Shown here: in pieces, positions 28,601 through 43,600 of the stretch
Numbering within the stretch: position 1 is the first letter of the stretch
Layout of the letters: the number at the start of each line of letters is the position of its first letter
From: Cyanoderma ruficeps
Lineage: Eukaryota; Chordata; Aves; Passeriformes; Timaliidae
NCBI GenBank assembly: GCA_008694505.1
Contig: VZDJ01006028.1
Span: 62,001-126,000 of the forward strand
Direction: 5' to 3'
DNA length: 64,000 bases
Translations under genes and position numbers: made by a program
Notes under the pieces: generated by a model
The model's input: the letters and a program-made list of their open reading frames with translations, nothing else
The model's database searches: none
Told to the model about the DNA's origin: nothing

Positions 28601-31600
28601 TTTTAATAACTAAATAAGCTCCCCTGAACTTGGAATAAGAACTTGTAGAAACATTTTAATTGCCTAGAAACACTAGCTTCAGTTTAGGCCGTTTTTTATA
28701 CAGATTTTTCAATTAGGGTAGTTAGCTACATAAAAGTCACACACTTTATTGCTCCAAATTACAGTGCTCATGTTCAAAATGGCAGAGACAGTTTTGGATT
28801 ACCACAGTCCCTGATTCATTGAGACACCAGTTTTAACCCAAGCAATAGGTCCCTATGCTCAGCTATGTGGTACTTTCATTCCTTCTGTGGAATGGGTGGG
28901 TGTCAATAAACTTGGTATCTCTCATCAATTCGAAAGCTTCAAGGAGTGGATCAGGATTCATTTAGTAGAATCCTACTGATTCTTGTTGAAGCCAGAAAAT
29001 AAAAAAAAGCGCAAATCTTTCTCATTTTGCCAATCAGGGGCTACCTGAAGAGTCCCTAGTGCAATGTCAATGCACTTGCCACAACCCACAAATGAAATTA
29101 ATGGAAGATGGTAATTGCATTCTCCCAAACAGCAATGCTTCATTTTCCCAGCACTGTCAAAGTTTCACAGGCAAAAAGAAACAGCAATGGCACTAATGAG
29201 GGGCCGTGCTTCCAGAGAGGGGATAGAGCAGCTGAGAAAGTCCCTGAGATAGATCAGAGTGCCACAAATTGAGCTGGTATGGGTGGAACAGGGGAACAGA
29301 AAAGTGACACACGAGTCCCTGGAATACAGAACAACCATAAACATACAACATGAAAAAAGGTGGCCAAGGGCTTTGGAGAACACCCTGGAGTGAGTAGATG
29401 CTACTCTGTAGAAGAACGTAGTGCATCAAGAAGTGGTAACTACTGACTAAAGGTATCTTGCATTTACTTTGCTCTTCTTATGTCATGAAGGGAAAACAAA
29501 TATTTTCATTTATGAAATTCAAAATTGTCTTAAACAATGCACTTGCCTAATTTTAATATTATTATTACTACTATTGTATCCTGACAGCTAGACAGATTAA
29601 TATCTGCATCCATTTAGACCACTGCCTAGAACGTATACTTCTAGTGGACTGGATGAGAAACATTATCACCCAGATCAATAACTGAAAAGGTATGAGAAAG
29701 CCTATCTAGTACAAGTGGAACAAAATACAAAAGGTGATGTGGGAACAGCAGGCAAGGACATCTGTGATTTACAATTGTCAGGGATTTGCAAATTAGCAAC
29801 TATATTACAAAATTATTATATTAAACCTCATAGCAGTTGTATCAACATATCTGTACCCTCTATGTCTTTATTGTTTGACTGGCATATCTTCATTCAGTCA
29901 CAGAATAAATTTTTGTCATATGAATGATAAAACCAAAACACATAGTAATCAGCCAAATATTGGCTATAGAGGGTTAAATCCCACATCTCAGAATGCAGAT
30001 TTTTTACTCTCAGTGCATGATAAAAAAATAGAAGTGACATTTTCAGTTATCGGATTGAATAGCTTGCTGTTCAGAAGAGTTAACTTTCTTTATAAATCAA
30101 GTAGATCAAGCATATCAAGTAACAGCTGGATACACATTCATTGGGCTTACATTCATCCTATGGCTTATATTGAAACAACTTTAACACAAAAGTGTTCTTT
30201 AAACACTGTGACAGTTTCTGCTCTCACAACAAGACATAAGATTGCAATTTGTTAGCAATCAGTCAAATTTTATGGAATTTCGAACCAAATCACATAATCT
30301 TGAGTGAATTTTATCAACAAAAGTCCCAACAGTGCACCATTTAAGTGTATAATTCGATGAGAGTTTGAAAAGCAAAGTGACTTCCAGAAATAAGTAAGAA
30401 AATATATTCAAGATCCCCACTAAGAAAACACAGGTACAACAGTGTTTCAGTCTATCAGTTTTGTGCCTGTCTGACAGCGCTGTGCTGCATCTGGGAACAA
30501 GGGTGGACCAGCTGCAGACCCTGAGGGTAGGAAAAGGGGCTGTTTATAGCAGACAGGTGGGTGAAGTTGTAAGACAAGGTGAGCAAGGAGAATCACACAG
30601 TCCACTGTTGTCTACACAAAAGGAGACATATCAGAGCACTAATCAAGTTATATTGTGCATGTAAGAGACCAAGAGGCAGTCTTACTTTGCCTGTCAGTTT
30701 TAACTCCAATTTACTTGTCATAATTTAGAAAAAAACAAAAAAAACAAAGTCCACAGTGAAGCAGTAAAGAGCTTGCTATACTAAGGAGAACAGAAGACTG
30801 GTTCTGTCTTCCTACACATCTTCAATTTCTCAATGGGAAAAGGGATGGCTCCAGACAGGCTGAACATTATTCATCTGGATTCTTTTGTTTAAATTGTATG
30901 TGGAGAGAAACTGTATATAACAACGTGACCCTTAACACAGATTGCCATCCATCTCTTCTTTATTGGTACATAAATCTTTCCTGAGCAGCTGAAAGGCCAG
31001 TTCATCTCTTGCACTACGTTAAAGAAAGAACTCTACCACGTACACACAGAATGACTAAGCTACACCAGCTGCACTGAGGGAAGTCCATCCTGAGCTGTAG
31101 CATGCAGTGCATGAAAATTCCAGAGTCATAGATTAGTTATTTCTGCAGGAAGCTGATGAGTTCAGGGCATACTTGATCAAAATGTCTTCATTTTAAAAGG
31201 AATATAGTTGCTTGTAAATGTCATGCAAAGTTGCAGAACTGCATGAATAATGCAATAAGGACACAGGTTATCATGTTCTTCTCACAGTAGTAACTGTAGG
31301 TTAAAGGCCACTTAATAGCACTTACATTTAAATTCTCAGATAAAGTGGGCTATAAGAAGTTTAGTCTTCCCTCAAATGACAGCTCAGTGGCCTGTGTCTT
31401 TTATCCCTGCAGATGCAAGGATTTGCCTCAGTAAATATGCTTTTGATGACTTTGGTTTATATATTTAAGTGTCACTCCCTATATGGTTTGACTGAGATTT
31501 TTAAACAATTAATTTCTGCAGCAGTTACACTTATTTCTCTTCTATACTGCAACACCTCATAATATGAGGCAAATGGCAATGACTGCCTGGTATGCACGTT

Positions 31601-34600
31601 CAGGTTCTGTGCTCATTTCCAACACCACCAAACTCCCACAGAGCTAAGCTACAGAAAAAAACAAGTGGTCCCATATTTGTTAGGCATTAGCTTTGATAGA
31701 TTAGGTAGAGGCTTTCAATCTACACACAACTCAGGAGGGAGAAAAAAGATGATTCCACAAAGAAAGACTTCTGGATTTATTTCACTTACTAACCATATGG
31801 AAAGCAGAACCTACATCAGTTGTATCTTTAAAGAATAGCTTTATGCTTAAACCTCTCCTCAGATTCCAACTGTGCTAAAATGACACACTGCAGCAAGGCT
31901 GAACACCATTTTCAGGTTTCCAAGGACATAATCAGATGAATTTCTAAGCACATCTTTCTTCCCAAGATTGTATTAAAAGAAAAATACACATTTTTAATAA
32001 AGGAGATTAATTTAACACAGGCATCAAATTAAGACTCTTATTACAATGAAAACCTTATAATAACAACAAACCCCCGCTTTTTATGGGGTGCAGAGGGAAG
32101 CCAGAAAGCCAACTCAAGCAGAACCTGTCTCTTTAGCTAGCAAGAAATCCATGGTCCTATGCAAGAAAACACCTTGCTGGCTTATTTCATCCAGACTAAC
32201 TAAAATGACCTTAACCAGCACTCTGCAGGGGGAAGAATTGCTTAGGGGGATGACTACAAGTATGTTTCATACATCCTGCAAGCAGCCTTTGCTTATTCCA
32301 AGTTTTACAGCAATTAGAATCTTTACCACTGACATATGGCAAATAATGAGGCAATACAACCTTTTTACATCCCAGGACCCTCCCTGGAAATGAGGGCACA
32401 GGTTGCCATCACTGAACATGAACATCTTCTCCAAAGAGGGACACTTTACCCATTTAAGCTTCTCAGTAAGCACAAGGTCAAAACTCACTATCTCCAAATA
32501 AGAAAAAAAAAATACTATTATGAATGTCAAAACAACCCATGAACTCTTTTTACCCAACTCTCAGTTTATAAAAGTTTTGACAATATGGGGAATCTAAGTC
32601 CTAATAACACAATTTTAAATAAAATAGAAGTTTAACTGTTCTATATCAAGGCTTCCTTAGTTGGTTTTTTGTTTTTAGCTTGGCCAAAAAGGAAGAAAAA
32701 AAATATAATGCACAGCAAGTAATGGAAGCAAAGCAGAGTGATTCTAACCACTGAGCCACAAACCATACAGGGAGTCATGAGAAAAGTCACTTGGCAGTAA
32801 CAGTCATTCTTCAAATAGAAAATTATCAAGAGTTTGTTTTGGGTTTTTTTCCCTCCTCCAGGCACAGCAGACAAAGTTATTCATTTCTAAGATGTCATTG
32901 CCATTAAAAATGATTGATCATTGTGATGACTAATTAACATTTGGTAGGAAAGGTTCTTGACTTTTAGAAGTCAAGCGTATCAGTCTCTGACAAGCACACA
33001 GTAGTCAAAATGTTGCCTTTTGAAACAGAGGGTTTCTCTTTTGAAATAGTGGTTTCCCAAGGAAGGTACTATAGTTCATGTTCTATGTCTGGATCCCCCT
33101 TGTCCTCTACAGAGAGGATCACAAAGTTCCTGTCAGTCATAAAGAACCAGTCAAATTTTCCTCAGTTTAATTGGAGGTATCACTGTAATCACAGAAAGTA
33201 ACTGCAAAAACACAGAAAGAAAACAAATCCATGATTACCATCTCAGTAGTTTGTGGATATCGGGCATGGCTCTTTTCTCCAACAAGCCTCTGCCATTAAA
33301 AAAGTCAAAGAAATGAGAAGGAAGGTATAAGCTTACTGGAGTCTCAGCTTTCATCTGGGCCCGGAACTTCTCTCTCATTTCTTTCTCATTGAATTTGGCA
33401 CTTCTTTTTACATAGACTCCTCCATGCTATCAAAGAGAAAAAAAGGGGAAAGCATTAAATATTTAAGTAGTTTAATGTAGAATAGCTGATAGAAGAACAA
33501 ACAAGAGACAATGACAAGTCACCTTTATGACTCACACTGCAAATTGCCTACAAGACATTTCCTCCTATCACAAAAACATGTGAAACTAATTTTACATTTG
33601 CATATACTTTAGTTACAAAATGTGTTAAATAACAATCAGATAGAAAAACCCTCCAATGCATAAGACACTTGAAGTGTCCTGTTTAAAGGTGTTAAATAAT
33701 TAATTAGAAGACGGCATTAGAAGTGACCCCAGGGTATTTATTCCCAGACAATGCTGACATGCAGCTTCATTTGCATATCAAGGGAAAATCACAGAACTGA
33801 AATTATGCATATACAAGTACTTACAGGTCAATACTTTCAATTCTATGTGCTCACTCTCAAATAGTAACTAACGCAAACACTGGGAATGGAAGTATCATAC
33901 TTCTACATGCAAAATTTATGAATAGCACAAAAGCAACTAGCATAGGTCTTGAAAACCTCCTGCACTTCCCTAGAGAACCAAACATTTAATAAAGAAGTTA
34001 TATACCAGTAAAACCAAAATCTTCACAAGGCAAAGAATTTTATGGAAGTATTTTTACTGAAAATTATTATTAAAAGTTAAACTATGTCCTGGAAGAGATT
34101 AATTTTAGAACTTGTTGGCAGAATTTATCACAAAACTTCAGTAAAAGTACACACAAAGAGAAATTTGCCCTATCATTTCCCTCTTCCACCATGTTGTTTT
34201 ATCTACAAAGAAAGAGAATGTAAACAAGCATGCACCAACTATGAACTACTGATACAATGAAGTGTGGAAAAAAACCAAAATCAGCTTCCAAGTAACAGAA
34301 TTTCAGGTTTAAGGTACATTGTTTTCATGGGTTTTATAATTGACTCCATAATTTGGTAATAGTCTTTTCTGTTCACCATGGCAACTGGTACTAGGATTTG
34401 TCAGACAACTTCTGTCCATTTATGGTTTTACACGCACTTAACAGAAAGGTGACAGTAAAGTCAAAACTACTAAGAGCTGAACCTCATTCAAATATGAGAT
34501 CTCATGAAAAGATACAGTACATTCTAGAAACAGGGGTTGTGGCTATGTGCAGAGCTGTGTCCATGGCATGGACAGGAAAAAAATTGAGGGGTTAGGAGGA

Positions 34601-37600
34601 GATGGGCAGAAGAGGTGGTCATGCTAAGTGCTTTCAGCATTTGCTTCTCATGGTGTGGAGATGGCTGCTTAGCTAGTGGTGTTTGATGTGACTTTTGAGT
34701 TGTTCTTCAAAAGCTGCAGTGAAAGAGAACAGAAAGCCAATGATGCATTAACTGCATACTAAATATTCTGTCTTAACTTTATTGCCTGTGGTTCCCTCCC
34801 AAGGTGAAGTAGCCAGCTCTAACACTCAGCTCTGCTGCTGTGACTGGCAGGGGACCAAAACCATGAACAGAATTCTCCAGCACAGTGGAGCTTGGCTGTG
34901 GCATGGTATTGGGACCATCCCACAAGCAGTTTAATAGTTCCAGACAGAAAGCAGCATTAACAGAAAAACTTTTCTTCAGCTACGTAGTAAACAGAAAGCC
35001 TCATGTTATCTCCACACTCCACATGTAAGACCATTTTCAAGATCTGGCACTATTAAAGGGAAACAGAAGTCTTAAGCAGACTTAAGCACAGTTATATTCT
35101 GACACTCAACACAACTGGCCCTTCCAGGAAGGGCAAACTCAGTTTGGTATGAGAAAAAATTCATCTACTATACAAGACTTCCATTTAATGGGTAAGCCAT
35201 CATTCTCTGTGAACCCAGCTATGTCCAGCTTTGATAAATGAGAGAAACCTGGAACTGAGGTATTCCCTTATCATAAAATTACTAATCAGCTGCAGTAAAC
35301 TGGAAAAATACTGAACCAACTTTTCCTTGTTTGATTTGTCAGCTTGGACAAATGAAGTTACTATTGGACTGTTTGGTCAGGGACACACACCATGACACCA
35401 AAGATAGATCTGGTGTCGCATGTCAGACATTTTAATGCTCAGAAATAGATTTGCACTTCTCAAGCAAATGAACACAGAGTAACATAAGAACAGACAAAGT
35501 ATCACAAGATCAGCATTTGCCACATTCACCCCAACTCCACCACTATGGCAGGTCCCTGTGGCTCGGGGGTACACAGCTAAAGAGAGGCAGGATATGTGGC
35601 TAAAACTCAGGAACAACCAAAAGGGTGCACAAGTTGATGCTGGATAACAGAAATGATAAAGGCATACTTCCTATGTTAAAAAAGTTGAGCAAACTGTGGG
35701 GTATCAAAAACACTTTTCAAAATTACATCCCAGCCACATCAGAGATATAAGATAAATAGGAACGAATTGGATGGTATAAGTTCATAAGATGAATTGGTAG
35801 CAAATGATAGGGGCAAAAAAAAAAATTCAGATACACCCAAAAATAATAAAGACAGTTTTATGAAAAGAAATCAGTTCTATCTCATCAATCAGACTTGGAA
35901 CATAATAGGTTAATTTAAGTGTTTATTTTCTTTCCTAGCTATTAGATAGCTGCCTCAAAGAAGAATGCTAATTATGTGATTGTATATAGCTCAAATTCCC
36001 CAATTTGTATTGCATTTCCTTTTCAGTAAGAGATCAAATATATGAACGCTCTTCAAAACAGATTTCTGGAAGTACTGTTTTTGAGGTTATAGTTTTTTTC
36101 CACTGTACTTTAAAAGCCCCTCTCTCAGTCAACAATGGATTGTGTTTACAAATATACTTCCTTTGTGCCTGAATTTTGCTCTCCTGGACATCCAGACCAC
36201 GTTTATTTCCAAACAGGATGTTTACCTGAGGAAGGGAATATGAATTCCGTAAGCATGGCGTAACTGCGTGGCTCTGGAAACTTTTAGTGGAGTGTAAGTG
36301 ACATCACTGACAGAACATCAACAGGAAGGGCAGGAAGTGTTTTATGTTTTTGCACTGTGTGGTGTGATAAAAACAATAAAAATACCTATTAGCTTGCACC
36401 GCAGACCTTCTGCATCCCGTCTCAGTCATTTAAGCATATATGCATCACCACTGCCTGTCAATTGTGTCACTGATTTAAATACATCTATATAAATATATAT
36501 AATCACCCCCTCCACTAAATCTTGCAGAAGTTTTATCTTTTGAGGAGTCCAAAGCTGAATAGATTTTGTTTAATATATACATGTTTTGATTAAAAATGCA
36601 GGTGACATTCAGATTAATTTCCACAGGAACCTCCTTTTAACAGTCAATATACTGCTCAGGAAACTGAGCACCGGATATTCCACATAGCAAAAGTAATTTT
36701 CCAAAATCTTGAAAAAAAAATTTCTGGGCACTTAGCGGGTGGAATATATATCCTGTTTGTATTTTCATTAAAGCAGACTTAAATCACCACCATTGTAATG
36801 ACTAAAGGCAAGGACAAAGAGCAAAATATTTCCGTGGAGCAGATCAGTCACTTTGGTGGACAAAAATGTAGAGAAGCATTAAGGGCAAGCATTAGACAAC
36901 TGAGAATTCAATTTTTTCCTAATGCATACCCTTAGTGAGGTATGACAAGGTCTGACAGTTTGTAGTTATTTAGGGGACTGGAACAGCAAACAATAAAAGA
37001 AATTGTGAAACAGTTTCCTCATTTTCTCTGCAGCATATACTTCTCTAAACATAGCAATTTTAGCAGAATTGATGGCAACCACCCATACTCCAGCCTAGAT
37101 CTATAGCCTACTCACTAAGGTACTCATCCAGAAGACAACAAAGATTTTCAGCCATCAAGCTGAAGACATTGGATGTGCTGCAAAGATGAGGGAAAGAGTA
37201 AATCCTCCTATTGGACATATACCTGTAGCTGCCTACTCTTCATATACACCTTCACAAATTAATATATAGTTCCAATTATACCCAGCATAATAGTGCTCTT
37301 AATGTTCTCCACCTTCTTGCCCTCTTGGACAGGGCTGACAGTCAATTCAATCAAACTGTCTAATAGAAGTATTTTTCTAAGTGTGTGTGTGGGGTGGTTG
37401 TTGTTGTGGGGGTTTTTTTTGTTTGTTTGTTGGTTTGGGTTTTTTCGTTTTTGTTTTTTTTCTTTTCTTTGCCTGGGCAAAGGTGGTGAGGGACAGAAAG
37501 CAGATTAATATTCAGAGAACACATTAAGATCAAACAGAGAAGACAAACAAGAGAAGTCTTATTGAATAAGCACTTTGGAAACACTACCCAAAACCCTACC

Positions 37601-40600
37601 CATTTCTACTCTAATAACTAAGCACCCATCTAAACTCATAGATAAGTACCATGAAGCCTTTTTTGCTCACCTAGCAAAAAGCCAGTACTTCCAAAACCAT
37701 CCCCCTCTATATTCTATTTTGTTTCACATAGAAACAGTTCTGCTTTCAGAGAAAGCAAAGAATAGACATGACAAGTTCACAGAGGATTTTAGGGAAGTAA
37801 GCCATCTACACTGCTCTCCACCATTTTAGACTGAAGATCATATTCACTCAGTACATTGGCTGTTCATTGAGCATGGCCCACTGTTTCTCAGTAATTGTAT
37901 AAATTTGAGTCACATCATGTTGAGCTCTCAGACTAGAAGGAACAAAAGGAATATTATGCCAAAAGAGAAGAAAGAAAAAGGTGGGAATACTGTTAGACTC
38001 AGGTTTTTGCTTAACTGAAGTCCAAAATAACCATCAACATTTTCATGGAGGCGGGATCTGCCTGTCCTCCACACTACACTAAGATCCAATTTTTCTCTTT
38101 TATATTGTGCTAAAACCAAAACAACTGAAAAACAAAGAAGTACATCAAACAGTAATGCCAATTTACTCCCAGTTTGTAGCATGATACACAGCAAAACAAG
38201 TCTGTTTACACCTTCTGAGAGCATGACTACAAACTGGAGTTTTGGATTGTAAAAAGAACAAAGTTTTAGAATATTCTGAAATACTCCGAACTCTACAGTT
38301 TTAATTCTACACCCATAATAAGTATTCATTTTTTAAAAGTAAACTGAATCTTTAGTAACTGTCTCTCAACTAAGATACACATCTAACTACACTGAGTGAG
38401 ACCAGTTGCTTTCATATTCAAATAATTGAATGCCAGCTCAAAACTACACCTTCACAGCACGCATGGAAAACAGGGGGAAGGTGCATCTTACATATCTGAC
38501 TCACAAACAGCAAGGGAAGAGCGAAGTGGCTCACCTGTGAAAAGTACCACCCATACAGTGGAAGCCATTTTAAGCCATCCTTCAAGACATATCGGACATG
38601 CCCGAGCGCATTCTGCCTGATTGCCAGCATGTCCGCGATAATCCAGTCAACTGCAACGACAAAAGCCCAAAGTAGTCAGTTAAATTACCTCTTAATTGCC
38701 ACTGATGAAACAAAAAGTATATGTTGTATGAATAAATGTCATTAAAGGTTTTTGAACTAGAAGTTCTTGCTTGTTAGGGCAAGCCTGGAAAGAGACACAG
38801 TAAACAGACAAGCAGGTTTTTTAAATCAATAAAAGTGTTAAGACAGGCAAAAAAAAATTACAAACCTGTACACTGATGATTTGATAAATATATTACATTT
38901 TCTTTATTTTTTGGCAAATCCCCGTAGATAATTACCTAAAAAAAATTAAAAAATATGCAGTATTACTTTATAATTTATTTTCATTGCATTAGGCAGTGAT
39001 GATCCAATGCAGTAATTGGCTTTTTACTAGGACAACTGTCAGCAAGTTAATATCATTAACAGACAAACACCCTATCACTACATCAGTACCCACCACACAG
39101 ATTTATCATCAAAGCTGTAAATATTCATTAATGAGGGCTGAAGAAACTTATTCTGCTCTTGTGCCATAGTCCAAGAACTGCATCCATGGAAGGTGACCTT
39201 CAGCCTGACAAGCTCCCTACATTAATGTAATTGAAGTTAATGTACGAAATTGCCATTTAATTTATACATCCAATGAATAAGACATGCTTTAGCCAGAACA
39301 CTTGCTATCATTCAATCTAAAATAGTAAATTTTCCTGGATTAGATCAAGAACAAAATCTCAACCATTTGCCATGATTTTAACCATCAAGGGTGAACAAAA
39401 AAGGATGAGGTGAAGGGGTGCCTTTAAATTAGCCTGTGGCTTCCAAACAGCAGTTTCTTTAATATTTTTTTTCTCTGTTACATTAAAGAAACTACACTTT
39501 AACCTTGTAGTTTCTCACCCTTGAAAGGTACTGGTCTACTAGTGAAATAACCTTCTGAGAGCATGACTACAAAACAAGATGCCGATGCTAGAATCTTGGT
39601 CACCCTTTAAAAATGGATTCATTCAATTATTTTCAAATATAAAATGAGAAATGAATTAATTTTAATTCTGAGCCGAAGAACCAGTGCAGCTGTTCAATTA
39701 CCTTTAATAAACATTTTCATTACTTAATGAAGCCTAGTTTTTCTAACCAGTACATTCCAGGTAGGCTTTCACCATTGTTCTGCCAATGGACATACTCCCT
39801 GTTTCTAGAAGATGGCTGTATCAGATATACACACTACTTTGAAATTATTCCATTTACTGGAAAAAAGAAAAGTGCTATATGGAAGGTTTGTTTACCTATT
39901 ACCTATTACCATCACTTATTACCATCACTTCCCTAGTCTGGGCAATACTGGAATTTCATCTGGTAGAATTAACATTCATATCTTAATTGGTATCCTTTAC
40001 TATGCCAAGTCTCATATTGATCCTTATAGAAGGTCTCTACCAGTATGTCTGAAAACTCTGTCCATCTCTCAGGAAACCTGTGATACTGGATGGCTAATGC
40101 CTTATATTGTTAACTCTGGACAAAAACTCCATAAAAACACTGTATGTTTTACATTCATGCTGTTTTTTCTTTGAAAATACAACCACACTGTTGATCAAGT
40201 TTTGTTTTCAAGGCCAAAACCAGATACCGGCAAACTGAGATAGTCAATATGTGAACAAGAGATCATTCAGCATACAGTAAAAGAGAATACAACAAAAACA
40301 AAAAAGAAAAGGCATGCAGAATAAATTCTAACTGAACAATATTTGTAACAAGTCAGTTGACAAGTATATTCTTAACAGTATATGAGAAATTTGACCAAGA
40401 TTCTGCTATAGGAGTAGTCTTCTCACTGAAGTACCAGGATTTACAACCTTACTGCTGACACTAGGTACTACACACAGTTTAGAGCAAGGTAGCAGTCTGA
40501 GGTTTGATCTTACTGTTCAGGTGCACAAATTCTTCTGAAATAAATCCTCCTACTCTCACTTATAGAGTTAAAACTTCATTTTACAAGTGTACACTTTCCC

Positions 40601-43600
40601 AGCACTGTTACACACAACATCCATAAATACTGTTTTCTTTAATTTCAAGTTAAGACTCCACTATGCAGTTTCTGGCAAAGAGAATTTTAGAGTAAGAGAG
40701 AAGACCCAATACAACAAATCATTAAACCAGAAGGTCCTGAATGTTATTTGAGCTTTTCTATAACGTAGAAAAAAAAATAAGAACAAGAGGAAAACAAAAC
40801 CTGGCCTTGACCCCAAGAGCTGCCTCACACAAGAAACAGGCTTTGAAATATACAATTTATAACTTCAACTTGTAAATATTTTCGCTTTAATGTACCAAGT
40901 CAAAATCTCAGTCCAGTCAGACCCACAATTTAAAGCACTCGCTTTGGACTATTGCATGGGTAAAAACAAATATAAAGGACCACTGCCATTAAAAAAGTAT
41001 GCTGGTGTCTGCCAAATGTAACAGTTAATCTGTGTAATTTTTTATTTCAGTAAGATTGGCTCTAGTTCACTTTTTAACCTCAGAGGAACACCCACTCACT
41101 GTTCCTGTAAACAACTTCTACGCACAACATCATGGCTTACCCCAAGGGTTAGATGTGTTTATATGCAATGGACCAAAATCTTTTACACATGATAAAACAC
41201 ACAGCCAAACTGTTGTACAGAATTAAAAAAGAAAAAAAAAATCTTATTTATATTAGTTCTCATTAAACACACAAAATCTGGATGTTTTATTTCAAAGCAA
41301 AGGTAAGAACAAGAAAATCTGAAAGCTCTATTTTGTTTGCTCAGATGGCTCAGCCTAAGAGGATGCATGAGCTTTATCTGCACCATCATCCACTTCAGCA
41401 CTGCCTATTTCACTGATCTGGAGATAGGCTTATACAGTTCATCAAAGGCCAGCAAACAGCTATTCACCTTAGACACTCTCCCTTAAAGAACAGAGCTACA
41501 AACTTTAAACTGTTACTACAAGTAGCTAAGAATGGCAACTTCCAGCCTGAAGTGCCAGGAGACACCTACTCTGCGGACACCCACGCAGCTCTCCTTCTGA
41601 GGCCAAAGCATTTTTGTTTTATTTGGCTTCTGAAAATATTCCCCATACACAACAGAGGGGTAACAGTTAAGAGCTTTTGAATCCTGCAGAAATGTCCTTT
41701 TCCCTTTGAGAGGGTGTCCAAAAAATTAACCTCCTTGTGGATAAGCAGGAGAAGAGTCTGCTCAGGACAAGACTCCCAATTTCGGGCAACCTGATGTGTT
41801 TAGGCAAACCAGAGTACCTAACATATACTATATTGCCAGAAGGAAATAATACACTACTCTTCTTCATGGCCTCCAGAAAACCTCTGGTGCCTTGCTGTTT
41901 TTCTTCTAACTTTACAGAATTCCTTGCTGCAGAGGCTGTGCAGCCTCTGACTCCTTCTCATTTTGCTGGTGCAGAAGATGTTTGGGGGTGACAGTGAATT
42001 AGAGAATCACAGGATATTCTGAGTTAGAAGGGATCCACATGGATCCTCAAGTCCACCTCTTAAGCGAATGCTGGTATGGGGATCGACCCCACGAGCTTGG
42101 TGCTTCCAGCACTGTGCTCTAAGGCAGCACTGGAGTGACTCACCAGGGACAGCAGGGCAGAAACAAGAGTCCACAGCACCCACCTGTATTCAAGCCCCTT
42201 TGGAAGCAACCTGAAGACATTAGAGCGGCTTAAAGACTCCCAGCCCTCCTCTGAGGAGCAGAGCTGCTCCCGGCATGTGCAGAGCATAGGCAGGGGTAGT
42301 CTTGCCCCCTGCGGCCAGTGCTGGGGAAGCAGCACAGGACACGCAGGACATGCTTTGGAGGCAATTTGCTCAACACAGAATTGCACAAGTCTGAAGTCTG
42401 CTGCTCAGACAGCTCTAGCAGGCTCAGCAGCAAACCAAAAAATCCCATGCAAAGCCATACAAAAAACCATACAAAGCAATCCATTTTATTGAATTATTGA
42501 ATTTCAGCATAGTGTTTCATGTATTTCATGTATGGCTCTCCAGACACTACAGTATACATATATTCTACCTATCTATCAGCTTAATGAACTGGTAAGTGCC
42601 TTGTCAGCCACAATGAAGCAAGTGAGGAACATGTTCATTCAGAATAGAATCTGCTATTAATTAAAGAAAAAAAAAGGCACAACAAAGTCAAGCAAAGAAA
42701 ACAAGTTAAAAGGAAGAGCAACATAGCAAGCCAAAGTAAGCAGAGATTTGAGGGAAAATATTTAAAATGCAGATTTACAGCCTAACACTGCAAACATTAC
42801 TTGTGTACGCAACACTGTAAGTGTGCTTTTAGCCATGTTTTGGTTGCTTTACAGCCCAGTTCACAGTAATGGCTAATACAGTTAGTGTTAATGTGGATCC
42901 TTCACATCTGTTTATATAGCAGCACTGTCAAACTCAATACAGTGAGGTCTCAAATGAAGGAAACTGGATGCTATTAGACCCCTTCTGTGCCAAGGCTGGT
43001 ACCCAGCTTCCATGGTTGCCATACACCAAGCTGTTCACAGGCTCAGCAGCCACAAGACACACCTCAGTGTCCTGTCTGGGGAAAGCTTTGATGAATTAGC
43101 AGGAAGTTGAAAGCAGTTCTGCTTGGAGAATGTACTAATTCAGTGACAGGCTGATCTAGGCATGCAAATGAGAGCTCCTGGGTGATCTGGCGACACCAGT
43201 TTCAGCTTCCCTACCAGACTGCTTTTTCCAGTGCAGCATATTTAACTATGGCTGGGCTAATGTGGTAGGTCACGCAGCAATGCAGAACAGTCCTGCATGG
43301 CAGCCACACCCAAATAACCCATAATTTGTACAGGTTTTCATTGAAACAAGGCAGACACTCCTACATTAGACTTAAGAATTTTATTCCTTGCTTATGAAAT
43401 CTTTACATACCAAAGAAAATTAAATAGAACATTTAATCATGTCCTAGCTCAGTAAACACTAATAACTGTAGGTAAAAGTATTCATACTGTCAGAGGATCT
43501 GTTTGCAGGTCAACTGGTGATCACATCAAACGCCTAGCAAAGAGATTACCTTAATGTTGTAATTGGATGTGGCTGATAATGGGTGGAGTTAGAGGCTGAT

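Larger units (their letters stand above)
33427..38534 (-). other. AGPAT5 intron 3
   Basis: A 5.1-kb phase 0 intron. It has a T/G-rich low-complexity tract (about 37381-37471) and one copy of a 24-nt repeat (38210-38233) shared with intron 1. No gene or mobile element was recognised. Confidence 0.85.

Noticed and set aside
42076..42145. A functional tRNA-Ile gene
   Set aside because: The anticodon region and A box are degenerate and the sequence runs on into a CR1 tail, so it is the head of a SINE.
42277..42492. 71-codon frame sharing its C-terminal half with the frame at 44636-44887
   Set aside because: The shared peptide arises only because the 127-bp DNA repeat is identical. There is no sign of coding selection.
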